Notes: generated from the letters alone by a model not told the origin. A stretch of 64,000 nt of DNA from Flavobacterium aquariorum (GCF_003254745.1 NZ_QKXH01000008.1:186001-250000); one strand, 5' to 3'; positions 1 to 9,136 are shown, counted from the stretch's first letter. A program made the numbers and translations.

Positions 1-844
1 AGACATGACCCAATTCCGGTATCTTTTCCCGCAGTGTGTCTTTCAATAAATGTGACAAATCGTGTCCTTCTTTTACCGTAATTGAACCTTTTACTCTAGC
101 ATGAAGATCAACATGATACTTCATTCCCGCTTTTCTGATAAAACACTTTTCGGTATCGATAATTCCATCCACTTGATGAGAAACTTCTCTGATTTCCTCA
201 ACCAAATCATCATACAAATGTTCATCCATGATTTCACCAAGTGCTGGTCTAAAAATCAGGTAACTATTATACAAAATGAAAACCGAGGCAAACAAGGCAG
301 CCCAATCATCGGCTGCTTCATATCCTTTTCCCATAAACAATGCAATCGAAATTCCAATAAATGCGGCAACCGAAGTTAAAGCATCGCTTCTGTGATGCCA
401 AGCATCGGCTTTGAGAGAAGAACTATTGGTTTCTTTACTTCTTTTCATCACCAATCGAAACGAATACTCTTTCCAAAGAATGATGGCGCCAAGTACATAA
501 AGAGTCCAAGATTTTGGCAATTCGTGGGGAGTTTGAATATTTATAATACTCTCATAGCCTATAATAGTAGCCGATGTAATCAAAAAACCAACTACCAAAA
601 AGGTAATCAATGGCTCGGCTCTACCGTGCCCATAGGGATGATTGTCATCTGCCGGTCTATTGGAATATTTTATCCCAAATAAGACCAAAAGAGAAGCAAA
701 AATATCTGTTGTAGATTCTATCGCATCAGCAACTAAGGCATATGAATTCCCGAAAAAGCCAGCCAACCCTTTTATAAGAGCGAGGGAAGTGTTCCCGATT
801 ATACTAAAATAGGTCGCCTTTATGGCCTTCTCCTCATTAGACAT
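1..844 (-). CDS. Cation diffusion facilitator (CDF) family transporter, 3' end cut off
   Basis: Probably exports divalent metal ions (Zn2+, Fe2+, Mn2+ or Co2+) across the inner membrane by proton antiport. I translated it by hand from ATG 844; about 281 residues are visible and the frame stays open to the window edge. CDF hallmarks are present: ALVADAIES in the second transmembrane helix and HHRSDAL near residue 150 in the fifth, which supply the metal-site His/Asp residues. The visible end lies in the cytoplasmic ferredoxin-like domain (HVDLHARV). The metal cannot be assigned. It stands alone, with an A/T-rich 90 bp gap to murA. Confidence 0.88.
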   Translation of the reverse strand, partial: MSNEEKAIKATYFSIIGNTSLALIKGLAGFFGNSYALVADAIESTTDIFASLLVLFGIKYSNRPADDNHPYGHGRAEPLITFLVVGFLITSATIIGYESIINIQTPHELPKSWTLYVLGAIILWKEYSFRLVMKRSKETNSSSLKADAWHHRSDALTSVAAFIGISIALFMGKGYEAADDWAALFASVFILYNSYLIFRPALGEIMDEHLYDDLVEEIREVSHQVDGIIDTEKCFIRKAGMKYHVDLHARVKGSITVKEGHDLSHLLKDTLREKIPELGHV

Positions 845-934
845 ATTTCACTTTTTTGTGCTAAAAAACGCTTAAAGAAATTATTTTCGAGTGAAAATTA
901 AATTTATTTAAGCGTTTTTAAAATTGTTATTTTC

Positions 935-2251
935 TTATTGTTTTTCTCGGACTATTTTTGCTCCTATGGCTCTTAAACGCTCATCTATGCGCTCATATCC
1001 TCTATCAATTTGCTCAATATTTTGGATTGTGCTGGTCCCTTTGGCAGATAATGCCGCAATCAATAATGAGATTCCCGCACGAATATCAGGAGAGGACATT
1101 GTTGTTGCTTTTAGAACAGATTTAAAATCATGACCTATTACTACCGCTCTATGTGGGTCACACAGCATGATTTTGGCTCCCATATCAATCAATTTGTCGA
1201 CAAAAAACAAACGGCTTTCAAACATTTTTTGGTGAATCAAAACATCACCTTTGGCTTGTGTAGCCACTACCAATACAATACTCAACAAATCGGGTGTAAA
1301 TCCTGGCCAAGGTGCATCGGCAATGGTAAGGATGGAACCGTCAATATCAGTTTTTACTTCGTAACCATCTTTGTGTTCCGGGATATAAATATCATCTCCG
1401 CGTTTTTCCAATGTAATTCCTAATTTTCTGAATACATTTGGAATCACTCCTAGATTCTCCCAGCTTACATCTTTGATTGTAATTTCGCTTCTTGTCATAG
1501 CCGCAAGACCAATCCAAGAACCTATTTCAATCATATCCGGTAAAATTCTGTGAGTACAGCCGCCCAGTTTTTCAACTCCTTCGATAGTCAACAAATTCGA
1601 TCCTACTCCGGTAATCTTAGCTCCCATAGAGTTCAACATTTTGCAAAGTTGTTGCAAATAAGGCTCACAGGCAGCATTATAGACAGTTGTTTTTCCTTTG
1701 GCCAAAACAGCAGCCATAACAATATTGGCAGTTCCTGTTACAGATGCTTCATCCAATAACATATCGGCACCGACAAGTCCGTCTGGAGCTTCCACTCCAT
1801 AAAAATGATCTTCTCTGTTGTATCTGAACTTGGCACCTAAATTGATGAATCCTTCAAAGTGAGTATCCAATCTACGGCGTCCAATTTTGTCACCACCTGG
1901 TTTCGGGATATAACCTTTTCCAAAACGTGCCAAAAGTGGTCCAACAATCATAATAGAACCACGAAGAGATCCTCCTTCTTTCTTGAAAGCCTCAGTTTCT
2001 AGATATTCAACATTTACCTCATCGGATTGAAAAGTATAAGAACCATGTCCTAGTTTCTCAACTTTAACTCCCAAATTCCCTAAAAGTTTTATCAATTTGT
2101 TAATATCGATAATATCTGGAATATTGTTGATTGTTATTTTTTCCGGCGTTAAAAGTACAGCACACAAAATTTGCAATGCTTCGTTTTTCGCTCCTTGCGG
2201 TATTACTTCCCCTTTTAGATGAACTCCTCCTTCTATTTTGAAAACTTCCAT
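935..2251 (-). CDS. murA: UDP-N-acetylglucosamine 1-carboxyvinyltransferase MurA (Asp-loop form)
   Basis: First committed step of peptidoglycan synthesis: transfers enolpyruvate from PEP to UDP-GlcNAc in the cytoplasm. At 438 aa it has normal length, with the two-lobed EPSP-synthase fold (GAKNEALQ near residue 20, RASI-like segment LRGSIMIVGPLLARFG at 97-111). The catalytic loop reads PKPGGDKIGRRR, so residue 121 is Asp where E. coli has Cys115. Asp at this position is known from fosfomycin-insensitive MurA enzymes (Mycobacterium, Chlamydia). The DUF4290 gene lies directly upstream on the same strand, the usual flavobacterial order, so they are probably co-transcribed. Confidence 0.97.
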   Translation of the reverse strand: MEVFKIEGGVHLKGEVIPQGAKNEALQILCAVLLTPEKITINNIPDIIDINKLIKLLGNLGVKVEKLGHGSYTFQSDEVNVEYLETEAFKKEGGSLRGSIMIVGPLLARFGKGYIPKPGGDKIGRRRLDTHFEGFINLGAKFRYNREDHFYGVEAPDGLVGADMLLDEASVTGTANIVMAAVLAKGKTTVYNAACEPYLQQLCKMLNSMGAKITGVGSNLLTIEGVEKLGGCTHRILPDMIEIGSWIGLAAMTRSEITIKDVSWENLGVIPNVFRKLGITLEKRGDDIYIPEHKDGYEVKTDIDGSILTIADAPWPGFTPDLLSIVLVVATQAKGDVLIHQKMFESRLFFVDKLIDMGAKIMLCDPHRAVVIGHDFKSVLKATTMSSPDIRAGISLLIAALSAKGTSTIQNIEQIDRGYERIDERLRAIGAKIVREKQ

Positions 2252-2345
2252 GTATTTATTTTTAGATTCTAAGATTCTGAGAAACTGAGATTCTAAGTCT
2301 TTTAAACTTTTCAGCTTAGTTTCTTAGTCTCTTAGTAACTTTTTT
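2252..2345. repeat. Degenerate short-period array between the DUF4290 gene and murA
   Basis: Read on the minus strand, a run of imperfect units like ACTAAGAA starts within about 10 nt of the DUF4290 stop and drifts into TTAGAATCT-like units before murA. No gene fits. It belongs to a set of low-complexity arrays that follow stop codons in this window (see findings). Confidence 0.6.
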
Positions 2346-3056
2346 TTATTTATTTTTCTGAAACGGTTTTGGTTTCCCCGTTTTATTATTCTTGTTGCTT
2401 TGAATTTTTGGTTGTCCAGCTGGACCAATTTTATTAGAAACCCTTTTATTGGTTCTTAGTAAATCGGTAGTGTTTAATAATTCCTCTGAACTTTGCAGCA
2501 AATTAAGTTTCCCGTCTGATAATTCATAAAGATGCTCAAAAATCACGTCATCTTTTACGGTATCTTTATTCCAACTTAAATAGGACTTTTTCATATGATT
2601 GGCAATTACTTTGACCAATGCGCTTTTCATTTCTCCTTCTTCCCATTTGTTGGCAACATCAATCATGTATTTGATGTTATTACCATAATACCTGTATTTT
2701 GGGTAGTTTTGAGGGTATTTTAAAACATCGGGTTTGAGTTGCAACACTTCCCTTGACGGAATTGGATAAGGTGAATCGGCTACTAACTTAAAATCAGACA
2801 TTATAAAAAGCTGATCCCAAAGTTTGTGCTGAAAATCGGGTACGTCTCTCAAGTGAGGATTCAAACTTCCCATTACCTGAATGATATATTTTGCTGCTTT
2901 GTTTCGCTCTGCATCATCTTTAATAATAGTAGCCTGTTCGATCAATTTTTGCAAATGACGACCATATTCCGGAATGATTAAATGCTCTCTTTCGGAATTG
3001 TATTCCAAATTGAAAACAACATCGTTCGCGTTTTCTTTTTTATATTTTTCGATCAT
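2346..3056 (-). CDS. DUF4290 domain-containing protein
   Basis: Conserved Bacteroidota protein of unknown function, 236 aa. The DUF4290 core is recognisable from the N-terminal NLEYNSEREHLIIPEYGRH segment, the LNPHLRDVPDFQHKLWDQL block around residues 70-90 and the YPKYRYYGNNIKYMI segment near 120-135. No signal peptide or membrane helix. The last 35 residues are a Lys/Asn/Pro-rich, probably disordered tail. It sits 2 nt after the DUF493 gene and upstream of murA, a conserved neighbourhood that hints at a link to envelope growth, but no biochemical role is known to me. Confidence 0.9.
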   Translation of the reverse strand: MIEKYKKENANDVVFNLEYNSEREHLIIPEYGRHLQKLIEQATIIKDDAERNKAAKYIIQVMGSLNPHLRDVPDFQHKLWDQLFIMSDFKLVADSPYPIPSREVLQLKPDVLKYPQNYPKYRYYGNNIKYMIDVANKWEEGEMKSALVKVIANHMKKSYLSWNKDTVKDDVIFEHLYELSDGKLNLLQSSEELLNTTDLLRTNKRVSNKIGPAGQPKIQSNKNNKTGKPKPFQKNK

Positions 3057-3058
3057 AA

Positions 3059-3355
3059 TTATAAGGAAACTATACCTTCTATTGTGGATAATTCTTGGTA
3101 CTTGTCAATTATTTCTTGCGAATCCTTAACCATCAAATCCACCGAAATACTGGTAAATTTCCCTGTTCTGGATTTTGTTGTTTTGATTACTGCCCCCATG
3201 CAATTGAATGCATCTTCTACTTTCAGGATATTTTCCTCGGTTGTGGGAACTATAAATTTAAACAAATATTCTGCAGGCCAAGAATTACTTAGATCTAACT
3301 CAGCCTTCAGTCTTTCATAAAACTCTGCAGTCTCTTTTTCTTTATCGTTGTCCAT
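3059..3355 (-). CDS. DUF493 (YbeD-like) family protein
   Basis: Small cytoplasmic protein of 98 aa with the DUF493 ferredoxin-like ACT-type fold; the segment WPAEYLFKFIVPTT and the alternating helix/strand pattern match the family. E. coli YbeD lies next to the lipoate genes, but its molecular role is unsettled. The gene is followed after 2 nt by the DUF4290 gene and then murA, so the three look like one operon. A -7-like box TATATTTG lies about 20 nt upstream of the start. Confidence 0.88.
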   Translation of the reverse strand: MDNDKEKETAEFYERLKAELDLSNSWPAEYLFKFIVPTTEENILKVEDAFNCMGAVIKTTKSRTGKFTSISVDLMVKDSQEIIDKYQELSTIEGIVSL

Positions 3356-3375
3356 TCTTAAATTAAAAATAAAGG

Positions 3376-3383
3376 CAAATATA
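3376..3383 (-). promoter_or_regulatory. Possible -7 box of the DUF493-DUF4290-murA operon
   Basis: On the minus strand this reads TATATTTG, a full match to the Bacteroidota -7 consensus TAnnTTTG, and would give a leader of roughly 15 nt. No TTG was found at the expected -33 distance; the upstream DNA is instead a TTTAGAT array. So this is a half-promoter call. Confidence 0.4.
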
Positions 3384-3387
3384 CGTT

Positions 3388-3419
3388 TTAGATTTTAGAT
3401 TTTAGATTTTAGATTTAGG
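3388..3419. repeat. TTTAGAT tandem array
   Basis: About four near-perfect copies of a 7-bp TTTTAGA unit directly upstream of the DUF493 promoter region. The whole 3356-3721 gap contains this array, the structured element at 3537-3618 and a -7 box for the next gene; no coding region is evident. Confidence 0.75.
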
Positions 3420-3536
3420 AATTATAAGTATCGTTTTAAGATTTTCAAAATAAGAAGTGCCATTCTAATATTTTTCCTTTATTTTGAGATAAATTTCAAT
3501 CAAAATTATGTTTACAAAAACACACTATGCAGCTCC

Positions 3537-3618
3537 TTTAGCCCTGATGGAAACGGCATCTCATCACGGTTTTTCAAGGGGATGAAATATAGCGGACAGC
3601 AGGAACCATTTTTCCTAA
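3537..3618 (+). repeat. Structured dispersed element, family 1, copy 1 (possible small RNA)
   Basis: Contains GATGGAAACGGCATC, then a variable hairpin (TCATC...GATGA), then ATATAGCGGACAGCAGGAA. A second copy lies at 21961-22036 with the same conserved blocks. The outer stem here is CCTG/CAGG; in the other copy it is CCAG/CTGG, a compensatory change. It may correspond to a described Flavobacteria RNA motif (I think of Flavo-1), which I cannot confirm. It could equally be a small mobile repeat. Confidence 0.6.
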
Positions 3619-3696
3619 AAAAGCCACATCTTTCGCTTCTTTACTTTCTTCTATAATTAGCAATCAATAAACTTTTTAATTTCCAATAAGTTTGAG

Positions 3697-3704
3697 TATT
3701 TTTG
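3697..3704 (+). promoter_or_regulatory. Possible -7 box upstream of the P-loop ATPase gene
   Basis: TATTTTTG matches TAnnTTTG and ends 17 nt before the GTG start at 3722. No clear TTG lies at the -33 distance. Confidence 0.4.
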
Positions 3705-3721
3705 CCGCTTAATTACAGAAA

Positions 3722-4255
3722 GTGCAGAAAGAAATTATTGTTATCATTGGTGGTCCTGGTACTGGGAAAAGTTCTATTATTAAAAGTCTGGAAACGAAAG
3801 GTTATTGCTGTTATCCTGAAATTTCTCGTGAAGTTACACTTGAAGCCCAAAAAAGAGGTATTGAACAACTGTTTCTTGAGGATCCTTTATTGTTTAGCCA
3901 AATGTTGCTTGATGGCCGAATAAAGCAATTTAACAATGCTCAAAATGAACCTCACAAATGGGTATTTATTGACCGTGGAATTCCTGATGTTGTAGCTTAC
4001 CTAGACTACATTGGTGATGATTATCCTGAGCATTTTGATAATGCTTGCCGTGAAAATATGTATACCAAAATTTTCATGCTTCCGCCTTGGGAAGAAATTT
4101 ACGAAAGCGACAGTGAGCGCTATGAAAACTTCGAGCAAGCAAAAACCATCTACAAACACCTTACTAAAACTTACACAGATTATGGATATAATCTAATTGA
4201 AGTGCCAAAAGATAGTGTAGATAACAGAATTCTTTTTATATTAGATAAAATTTAG
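3722..4255 (+). CDS. AAA_28-type P-loop ATPase/kinase-like protein
   Basis: Cytoplasmic nucleotide-binding protein of 177 aa. The Walker A motif GGPGTGKSS lies at about residues 10-18 and an IDRGIPDVVAYLD segment, typical of the NadR/AAA_28-like group, near 86-98. The substrate is unknown; this group resembles small-molecule kinases. The start is GTG, the first start codon in frame before the P-loop. It lies 52 bp upstream of recQ on the same strand, with an A-rich spacer. Confidence 0.85.
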   Translation: MQKEIIVIIGGPGTGKSSIIKSLETKGYCCYPEISREVTLEAQKRGIEQLFLEDPLLFSQMLLDGRIKQFNNAQNEPHKWVFIDRGIPDVVAYLDYIGDDYPEHFDNACRENMYTKIFMLPPWEEIYESDSERYENFEQAKTIYKHLTKTYTDYGYNLIEVPKDSVDNRILFILDKI

Positions 4256-4307
4256 CAATTTATTGAAAATCAAGATTGTAAATTATTAAAAATCTAAACT
4301 AAAAATA

Positions 4308-6203
4308 ATGCCAGAAGCATTAGCAATTCTTCAAAAATATTGGCAACATACTACCTTTAGATCGCTACAAAAAGAAATTATTGATTCTGTTTTGAGTGGT
4401 GAAGATACTTTTGCTTTAATGCCAACGGGTGGCGGAAAATCGATTTGCTTTCAGGTACCAGGTATGATGAATGAAGGAATCTGCTTGGTTATTTCTCCGC
4501 TGGTTGCTTTGATGAAAGATCAAGTTGCCAATTTACAAAACCGTGGTATAAAGGCCATTGCTTTGACAGGAGGCATACGGTCTGAAGAAATGATTGACTT
4601 GCTGGACAATTGCCAGTTTGGAAATTATAAATTTCTGTACGTATCTCCGGAGCGTTTGCAATCGGATTGGATTTTGGAACGTATAAAAAATCTTCCCATA
4701 AACTTGATAACAATTGACGAAGCACATTGTGTTTCGCAATGGGGACACGATTTTCGCCCTGCCTATTTGAAGATTTCGGCATTGAAAACCTATTTTCCAA
4801 AAGTTCCATTTTTGGCTTTGACCGCTACTGCGACTCCCAGAGTAAAAGAGGATATCATTACTGAACTGGGAATGCACAATCCTCAACAGTTCGAGAAATC
4901 TTTTGCCAGAAAGAATATTGCCTACATGGTTTTTGAAGTGGAAGACAAACTTTTTCGAATACAACAAATTCTTAAAAAAAATCCTCAGCCTTCCATAATA
5001 TATGTTCGAAACCGAAAAGCGTGTTTGGACATTTCGGCTCAATTACAAACATTAGGATTTAAAGCCACCTATTACCATGGAGGCCTTACCTCTAGAGAAA
5101 AAGACAAAAACATGCAACTTTGGATGGAAGAAAAAGCGCAGGTTATTGTTGCCACAAATGCTTTTGGAATGGGAATTGATAAGCCTAACGTTAAAACCGT
5201 TATTCATATTCAGTTACCGGAAAATATTGAGAATTACTATCAGGAAGCAGGACGTGCCGGAAGAAACGGCGAAAAAGCATATGCCGTTTTATTGACCAGT
5301 CCAACGGATATTATCCAAACCGAAAATCAATTCATAAACGTTTTGCCCGACAAAGCTTTTTTGAACACCATGTATGTGAAACTCTGCAATTATTTCCGCA
5401 TAGCCTATGGAGAAGGGATAAACGAGGAATTCTCTTTTAATTTGCATCATTTTTGTTTAAAATACGGATTCCCAACACAAAAAACATTCAATGCAATGCG
5501 CTTTTTGGACGGACAGGGCGTTCTGACTTTGTCTCAGGAATTTTCGGAAAAAATCACATTGCAATTTTTAATTCCATCCAAAGAAGTCATTCGTTATACC
5601 AGTTTAAATCCCAATGACGAAGAAATCATTTTGACTATTCTACGAACTTATCCTGGAGTCTATGAAATGCAGACCTCTTTCAATTTACCAATGATTGCCA
5701 AGAAATCCCATCATTCCGAAGCCGAAGTACTAGCAGTATTGCACAAACTAAAAGATAAAGAAATTATAGCGTATCATTCGAAAAACAATGATGCAACTTT
5801 AATTTTCAATGAAATTCGGGAAGACGAAAGAACAATCAATAAAGTTTCTAAATATTTAGCAAGACAAAACGAACTAAAAAAAGAACAACTGCAATCGGTA
5901 CTGAATTATGTAAAGAAAAGGAATGTTTGCAAGAGCAAACTGATTTTGGACTATTTTGGAGAAAAAGCTACTTCCAATTGTGGTATTTGTTCCTACTGTA
6001 TAACACTGACCAAACCTAAAAAAGATTACAATGCTCTTTCAAAAAAAATTATGACTTTATTACAAAGTGAAGATTTAAATTCAAGAGAAATTCAAGAGAA
6101 GACAAAAAATACTTCAGACGATGTTATCTTTGTATTACAACAATTACTGGAAGACGATTTTTTAATAATTCAAAAAAATAATAAATACACTTTAAAAGCC
6201 TAA
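4308..6203 (+). CDS. recQ: ATP-dependent DNA helicase RecQ
   Basis: Unwinds DNA 3'-5' in recombination and fork repair. At 631 aa it has a superfamily 2 core with Walker A MPTGGGKS (about residues 39-46) and DEAH followed by CVSQWGHDFRPAY. Motif VI is QEAGRAGRNG. The RecQ-Ct zinc cluster of four Cys lies around residues 545-566 (NVCKSK...NCGICSYC). The C-terminal region is short and has no convincing HRDC domain. The stop overlaps the fmt start (TAATG), so the two are translationally coupled. Confidence 0.96.
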   Translation: MPEALAILQKYWQHTTFRSLQKEIIDSVLSGEDTFALMPTGGGKSICFQVPGMMNEGICLVISPLVALMKDQVANLQNRGIKAIALTGGIRSEEMIDLLDNCQFGNYKFLYVSPERLQSDWILERIKNLPINLITIDEAHCVSQWGHDFRPAYLKISALKTYFPKVPFLALTATATPRVKEDIITELGMHNPQQFEKSFARKNIAYMVFEVEDKLFRIQQILKKNPQPSIIYVRNRKACLDISAQLQTLGFKATYYHGGLTSREKDKNMQLWMEEKAQVIVATNAFGMGIDKPNVKTVIHIQLPENIENYYQEAGRAGRNGEKAYAVLLTSPTDIIQTENQFINVLPDKAFLNTMYVKLCNYFRIAYGEGINEEFSFNLHHFCLKYGFPTQKTFNAMRFLDGQGVLTLSQEFSEKITLQFLIPSKEVIRYTSLNPNDEEIILTILRTYPGVYEMQTSFNLPMIAKKSHHSEAEVLAVLHKLKDKEIIAYHSKNNDATLIFNEIREDERTINKVSKYLARQNELKKEQLQSVLNYVKKRNVCKSKLILDYFGEKATSNCGICSYCITLTKPKKDYNALSKKIMTLLQSEDLNSREIQEKTKNTSDDVIFVLQQLLEDDFLIIQKNNKYTLKA

Positions 6204-7150
6204 TGGAAAAATTAAGAATTATATTTATGGGAACTCCTGAATTTGCCGTTGGCATTCTTGATACCATACTTAAAAACAATTATGAAGTGGTTGGTGTAAT
6301 CACGGCCGCTGACAAACCTGCAGGAAGAGGGCAAAAACTAAAATACTCGGCGGTAAAGGAATATGCACTGGAAAATAATTTAAACTTATTGCAGCCTACA
6401 AACTTAAAAGATGAGAACTTTCTTGAAGAATTAAGATCGCTAAACGCTAATCTACAAATCGTAGTTGCTTTTAGAATGTTGCCAAAAGCAGTATGGGAAA
6501 TGCCATCACTAGGAACATTCAACCTACACGCTTCCTTGCTTCCTAATTATAGAGGAGCAGCACCAATTAACTGGGCAATTATCAATGGGGAAACCAAAAC
6601 CGGGGTTACTACTTTTTTCATCGATGACAAAATCGACACCGGAGAGATGATTTTAAGCGCAGAAACAGCAATCCACGACACCGAAAATGCCGGACAATTA
6701 CACGATAGGTTAATGCATTTAGGATGTGATACTGTAATAGACACTTTGAAAGTAATTGAAAGTGGAAATGCAACAACTACAACTCAGAGTGATTCTTCAG
6801 ATATCAAAACGGCATACAAACTAAATAAAGAAAATTGCAAAATTGATTGGTCAAAATCGATTACAGAAATTTACAATTTGATTCGAGGCTTAAGTCCATA
6901 CCCAGCCGCTTGGTGTTTTTTTGGCGACAAAGGCGAAGAATGGAATGTAAAAATCTATGAAGCCAAAACCATTATAGAAGAACACAACCATACTATTGGC
7001 AGTTTAATTTGCACCAAAAAAGAGATGAAAGTTGCTGTAAAAGAAGGCTATATTCAAATAATATCCCTTCAATTTCCGGGAAAAAAGAAAATGACCGCTA
7101 CAGAATTATTAAATGGTATCACTTTTTCAGAAAGTGCAAGAGCCTATTAA
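6203..7150 (+). CDS. fmt: Methionyl-tRNA formyltransferase
   Basis: Formylates initiator Met-tRNA using 10-formyl-THF. 315 aa, normal length. The N-terminal formyltransferase domain has the FNLHASLLP motif near residue 110 and the GAAPINWAIINGE segment after it, with the later catalytic Asp in FIDDKIDTGEM. The C-terminal OB-like domain begins around residue 205. The ATG overlaps the recQ stop by one base; the next gene, HU, has its own promoter. Confidence 0.96.
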   Translation: MEKLRIIFMGTPEFAVGILDTILKNNYEVVGVITAADKPAGRGQKLKYSAVKEYALENNLNLLQPTNLKDENFLEELRSLNANLQIVVAFRMLPKAVWEMPSLGTFNLHASLLPNYRGAAPINWAIINGETKTGVTTFFIDDKIDTGEMILSAETAIHDTENAGQLHDRLMHLGCDTVIDTLKVIESGNATTTTQSDSSDIKTAYKLNKENCKIDWSKSITEIYNLIRGLSPYPAAWCFFGDKGEEWNVKIYEAKTIIEEHNHTIGSLICTKKEMKVAVKEGYIQIISLQFPGKKKMTATELLNGITFSESARAY

Positions 7151-7257
7151 TGCTAATAAAAACAGGAGTTAAGTGCTATTTTTTTCAGAATTTTAGCTTA
7201 CTTTATGAACAAAGATTGTAAGTTATTAACAAAATACACTAAAAATGTATAAAACAC

Positions 7258-7287
7258 TTGCAAAGACCGTATTTCCTGTTAATTTTG
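7258..7287 (+). promoter_or_regulatory. Bacteroidota promoter of the HU gene
   Basis: TTG at 7258-7260, a 19-nt spacer, then TAATTTTG at 7280-7287. This matches the -33 TTG / -7 TAnnTTTG consensus with standard spacing. Predicted leader about 40 nt. Confidence 0.75.
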
Positions 7288-7332
7288 TTCTAATTAACAA
7301 TTATTTTAACCAACAATTAACATCAAATTATT

Positions 7333-7605
7333 ATGAACAAATCAGAATTAATCGACGCTATCGCTGCTGACGCAGGAATTACAAAAGCAGCTGCAAAATT
7401 GGCATTGGAATCATTTTTAGGAAATGTGGGCGGAACTTTGAAAAAAGGTGGTAAAGTATCTTTAGTTGGATTCGGATCATGGTCAGTATCTTCAAGAGCT
7501 GCAAGAGACGGAAGAAATCCTCAAACTGGTAAAACTATTCAAATCGCAGCAAAAAATGTTGTGAAATTCAAAGCTGGAGCTGATTTAGAGGGAGCAGTAA
7601 ACTAA
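7333..7605 (+). CDS. hup: HU family DNA-binding protein
   Basis: Nucleoid-associated dimeric DNA-bending protein, 90 aa, the canonical HU length. It starts MNKSELIDAIA, has the GGKVSLVGFGSW core strand, and the DNA-binding beta-arm contains RDGRNPQTGKTI with the intercalating Pro of the RNP motif. It is a single gene between a strong promoter (7258-7287) and a strong terminator (7628-7655), consistent with high expression. Confidence 0.97.
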   Translation: MNKSELIDAIAADAGITKAAAKLALESFLGNVGGTLKKGGKVSLVGFGSWSVSSRAARDGRNPQTGKTIQIAAKNVVKFKAGADLEGAVN

Positions 7606-7627
7606 TCATAGTTTATCTTATATAATT

Positions 7628-7655
7628 AAACCTTCCGATTGGAAGGTTTTTTTTT
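7628..7655 (+). terminator. Rho-independent terminator after HU
   Basis: Stem AAACCTTCC / GGAAGGTTT with a 4-nt loop, followed by nine or more T residues, 23 nt after the HU stop. Confidence 0.92.
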
Positions 7656-7732
7656 GCTTTTAAACGATTAAAATCGAAAAAATTTGGTTAATGAATTTAA
7701 TTTTTCTTAAATTTAATTAAAAATATAGCCTT

Positions 7733-8293
7733 ATGATTTCAGAAAAATTAAATAAAGGATATTTACTTATTGCCGAACCATCAATAATTGGAGACTTATC
7801 ATTTAATCGATCAGTAATCCTCTTGGCAGATCATAATGAAGATGGCTCAGTAGGATTTATTATGAACAAACCTTTGAAATATACCATCAATGATTTGATT
7901 CCCGAAATAAATGCCAATTTCAAGATTTACAACGGTGGACCAGTTGAACAGGATAATCTTTATTTCATTCACAACATCCCTGACTTAATACCCAACAGTA
8001 TAGAGATATCAAGTGGAATCTATTGGGGTGGTGATTTTGAATCGACTAAAGACCTCATCAATAAAGGGAAAATAAAAAAAGAAAACATACGCTTCTTTTT
8101 GGGATACACCGGATGGGAAGAACACCAACTTGAAAAAGAAATGGAAGCCAATTCTTGGATTATTACCAGAAATAATTACGAGAATAAAATAATCGGAAAA
8201 TCAACTGCTCATTTCTGGAAAGAACAAATCATAGAATTGGGAGGTGAATATCTAATTTGGTCCAACGCTCCCGAAAATCCTTACCTAAACTAA
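7733..8293 (+). CDS. YqgE/AlgH family protein
   Basis: Conserved bacterial protein of 186 aa, cytoplasmic by its lack of a signal peptide; molecular function unresolved, although Pseudomonas AlgH was named for a role in alginate regulation. Family features: GYLLIAEPSI at the N-terminus, NRSVILLADH, GSVGFIMNKPL and the YNGGPVEQDNL block near residues 66-76, then FLGYTGWEEHQLEKE near 125. It converges with the class IV aminotransferase gene, and the 3' ends overlap by 9 bp. Confidence 0.93.
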   Translation: MISEKLNKGYLLIAEPSIIGDLSFNRSVILLADHNEDGSVGFIMNKPLKYTINDLIPEINANFKIYNGGPVEQDNLYFIHNIPDLIPNSIEISSGIYWGGDFESTKDLINKGKIKKENIRFFLGYTGWEEHQLEKEMEANSWIITRNNYENKIIGKSTAHFWKEQIIELGGEYLIWSNAPENPYLN

Positions 8294-9136
8294 GCTTAAA
8301 TATTCATTCAGTTTTGCAACTAAAGTTTTAGAAACTTCGATAGAAAATTCTTTTTTTCTATATTTTGTAATTGGCTGCACACCTTTAATAACATTTGTCA
8401 CAAACAACTCATCCGCTTTTTGAAGATCAAACGGCGAAATAATTTCCTCAACAACTTCAATCCCATTTATTTTTTTAGCCAATTCCAAAATTTGTTTTCT
8501 CATAACTCCATTCAAACAACCTTCGGAAACTGGGGGAGTGATTAACTTATTCCCTTTTAGCATAAAAATATTGCCCTGTAGCACCTCAACAACATTTTTT
8601 GTGTCATTTAATAGAATACAATTATCCAGCCCATTTTCATTAGCGTAAATACTTCCAGTCACGTTTATTAAACGGTTTGTCGTTTTAATTGAGGATAATA
8701 ATTGCTTAGTGACGTAAAAATCCTTGTATAGATCTACTTCATATTCACCTTCACTTAGAAAATATGTCTTGTTTTCAAGCGTACTAGCTTGTATCAAAAA
8801 AGAAACAGTATTGTTTTGCGGTAAATAATACCCTCCATTATTTCTATAAACAGTAATTCTCGCTCTGGAAGAAGATGCTATATTGTTATTTTTAACCAAA
8901 GCAAGGATTTGCTCTTCTAGGTATTCCATCGTGAAATTCATTGGAATTTCCATTCGGACCACACGCATCGAAGACATCAACCTGAAGTAATGATCTTCTA
9001 AAAACAGAATTTTTCCATTTACAATTTTCACAGTCTCAAAAACTGCATCACCATATAAAAACCCTCTATTCTGTACTAATATATTTGTATCCTCAGACAC
9101 TATTGCACCATTAAAATTTATCATACTATTTTTCAA
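8285..9136 (-). CDS. Class IV (fold-type IV) PLP aminotransferase
   Basis: 283 aa PLP enzyme of the branched-chain aminotransferase / aminodeoxychorismate lyase superfamily. The N-terminal NRGFLYGDAVFETV block and RLMSSMRV fit the family; the PLP lysine is probably in IKTTNRL near residue 153, followed by NGLDNCILLN. Sequence alone does not separate a PabC-like lyase (folate pathway) from an amino-acid transaminase. The order YqgE, aminotransferase, START-like is one I associate with flavobacteria. Confidence 0.87.
   Translation of the reverse strand: MKNSMINFNGAIVSEDTNILVQNRGFLYGDAVFETVKIVNGKILFLEDHYFRLMSSMRVVRMEIPMNFTMEYLEEQILALVKNNNIASSSRARITVYRNNGGYYLPQNNTVSFLIQASTLENKTYFLSEGEYEVDLYKDFYVTKQLLSSIKTTNRLINVTGSIYANENGLDNCILLNDTKNVVEVLQGNIFMLKGNKLITPPVSEGCLNGVMRKQILELAKKINGIEVVEEIISPFDLQKADELFVTNVIKGVQPITKYRKKEFSIEVSKTLVAKLNEYLSLV

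Noticed and set aside
3083..3091. Perfect DnaA box TGTGGATAA
   Set aside because: A single copy inside the DUF493 coding region, with no cluster around it; likely chance.
4489..5042. Minus-strand frames inside recQ
   Set aside because: Antisense shadows of a clear helicase gene with no domain or motif.
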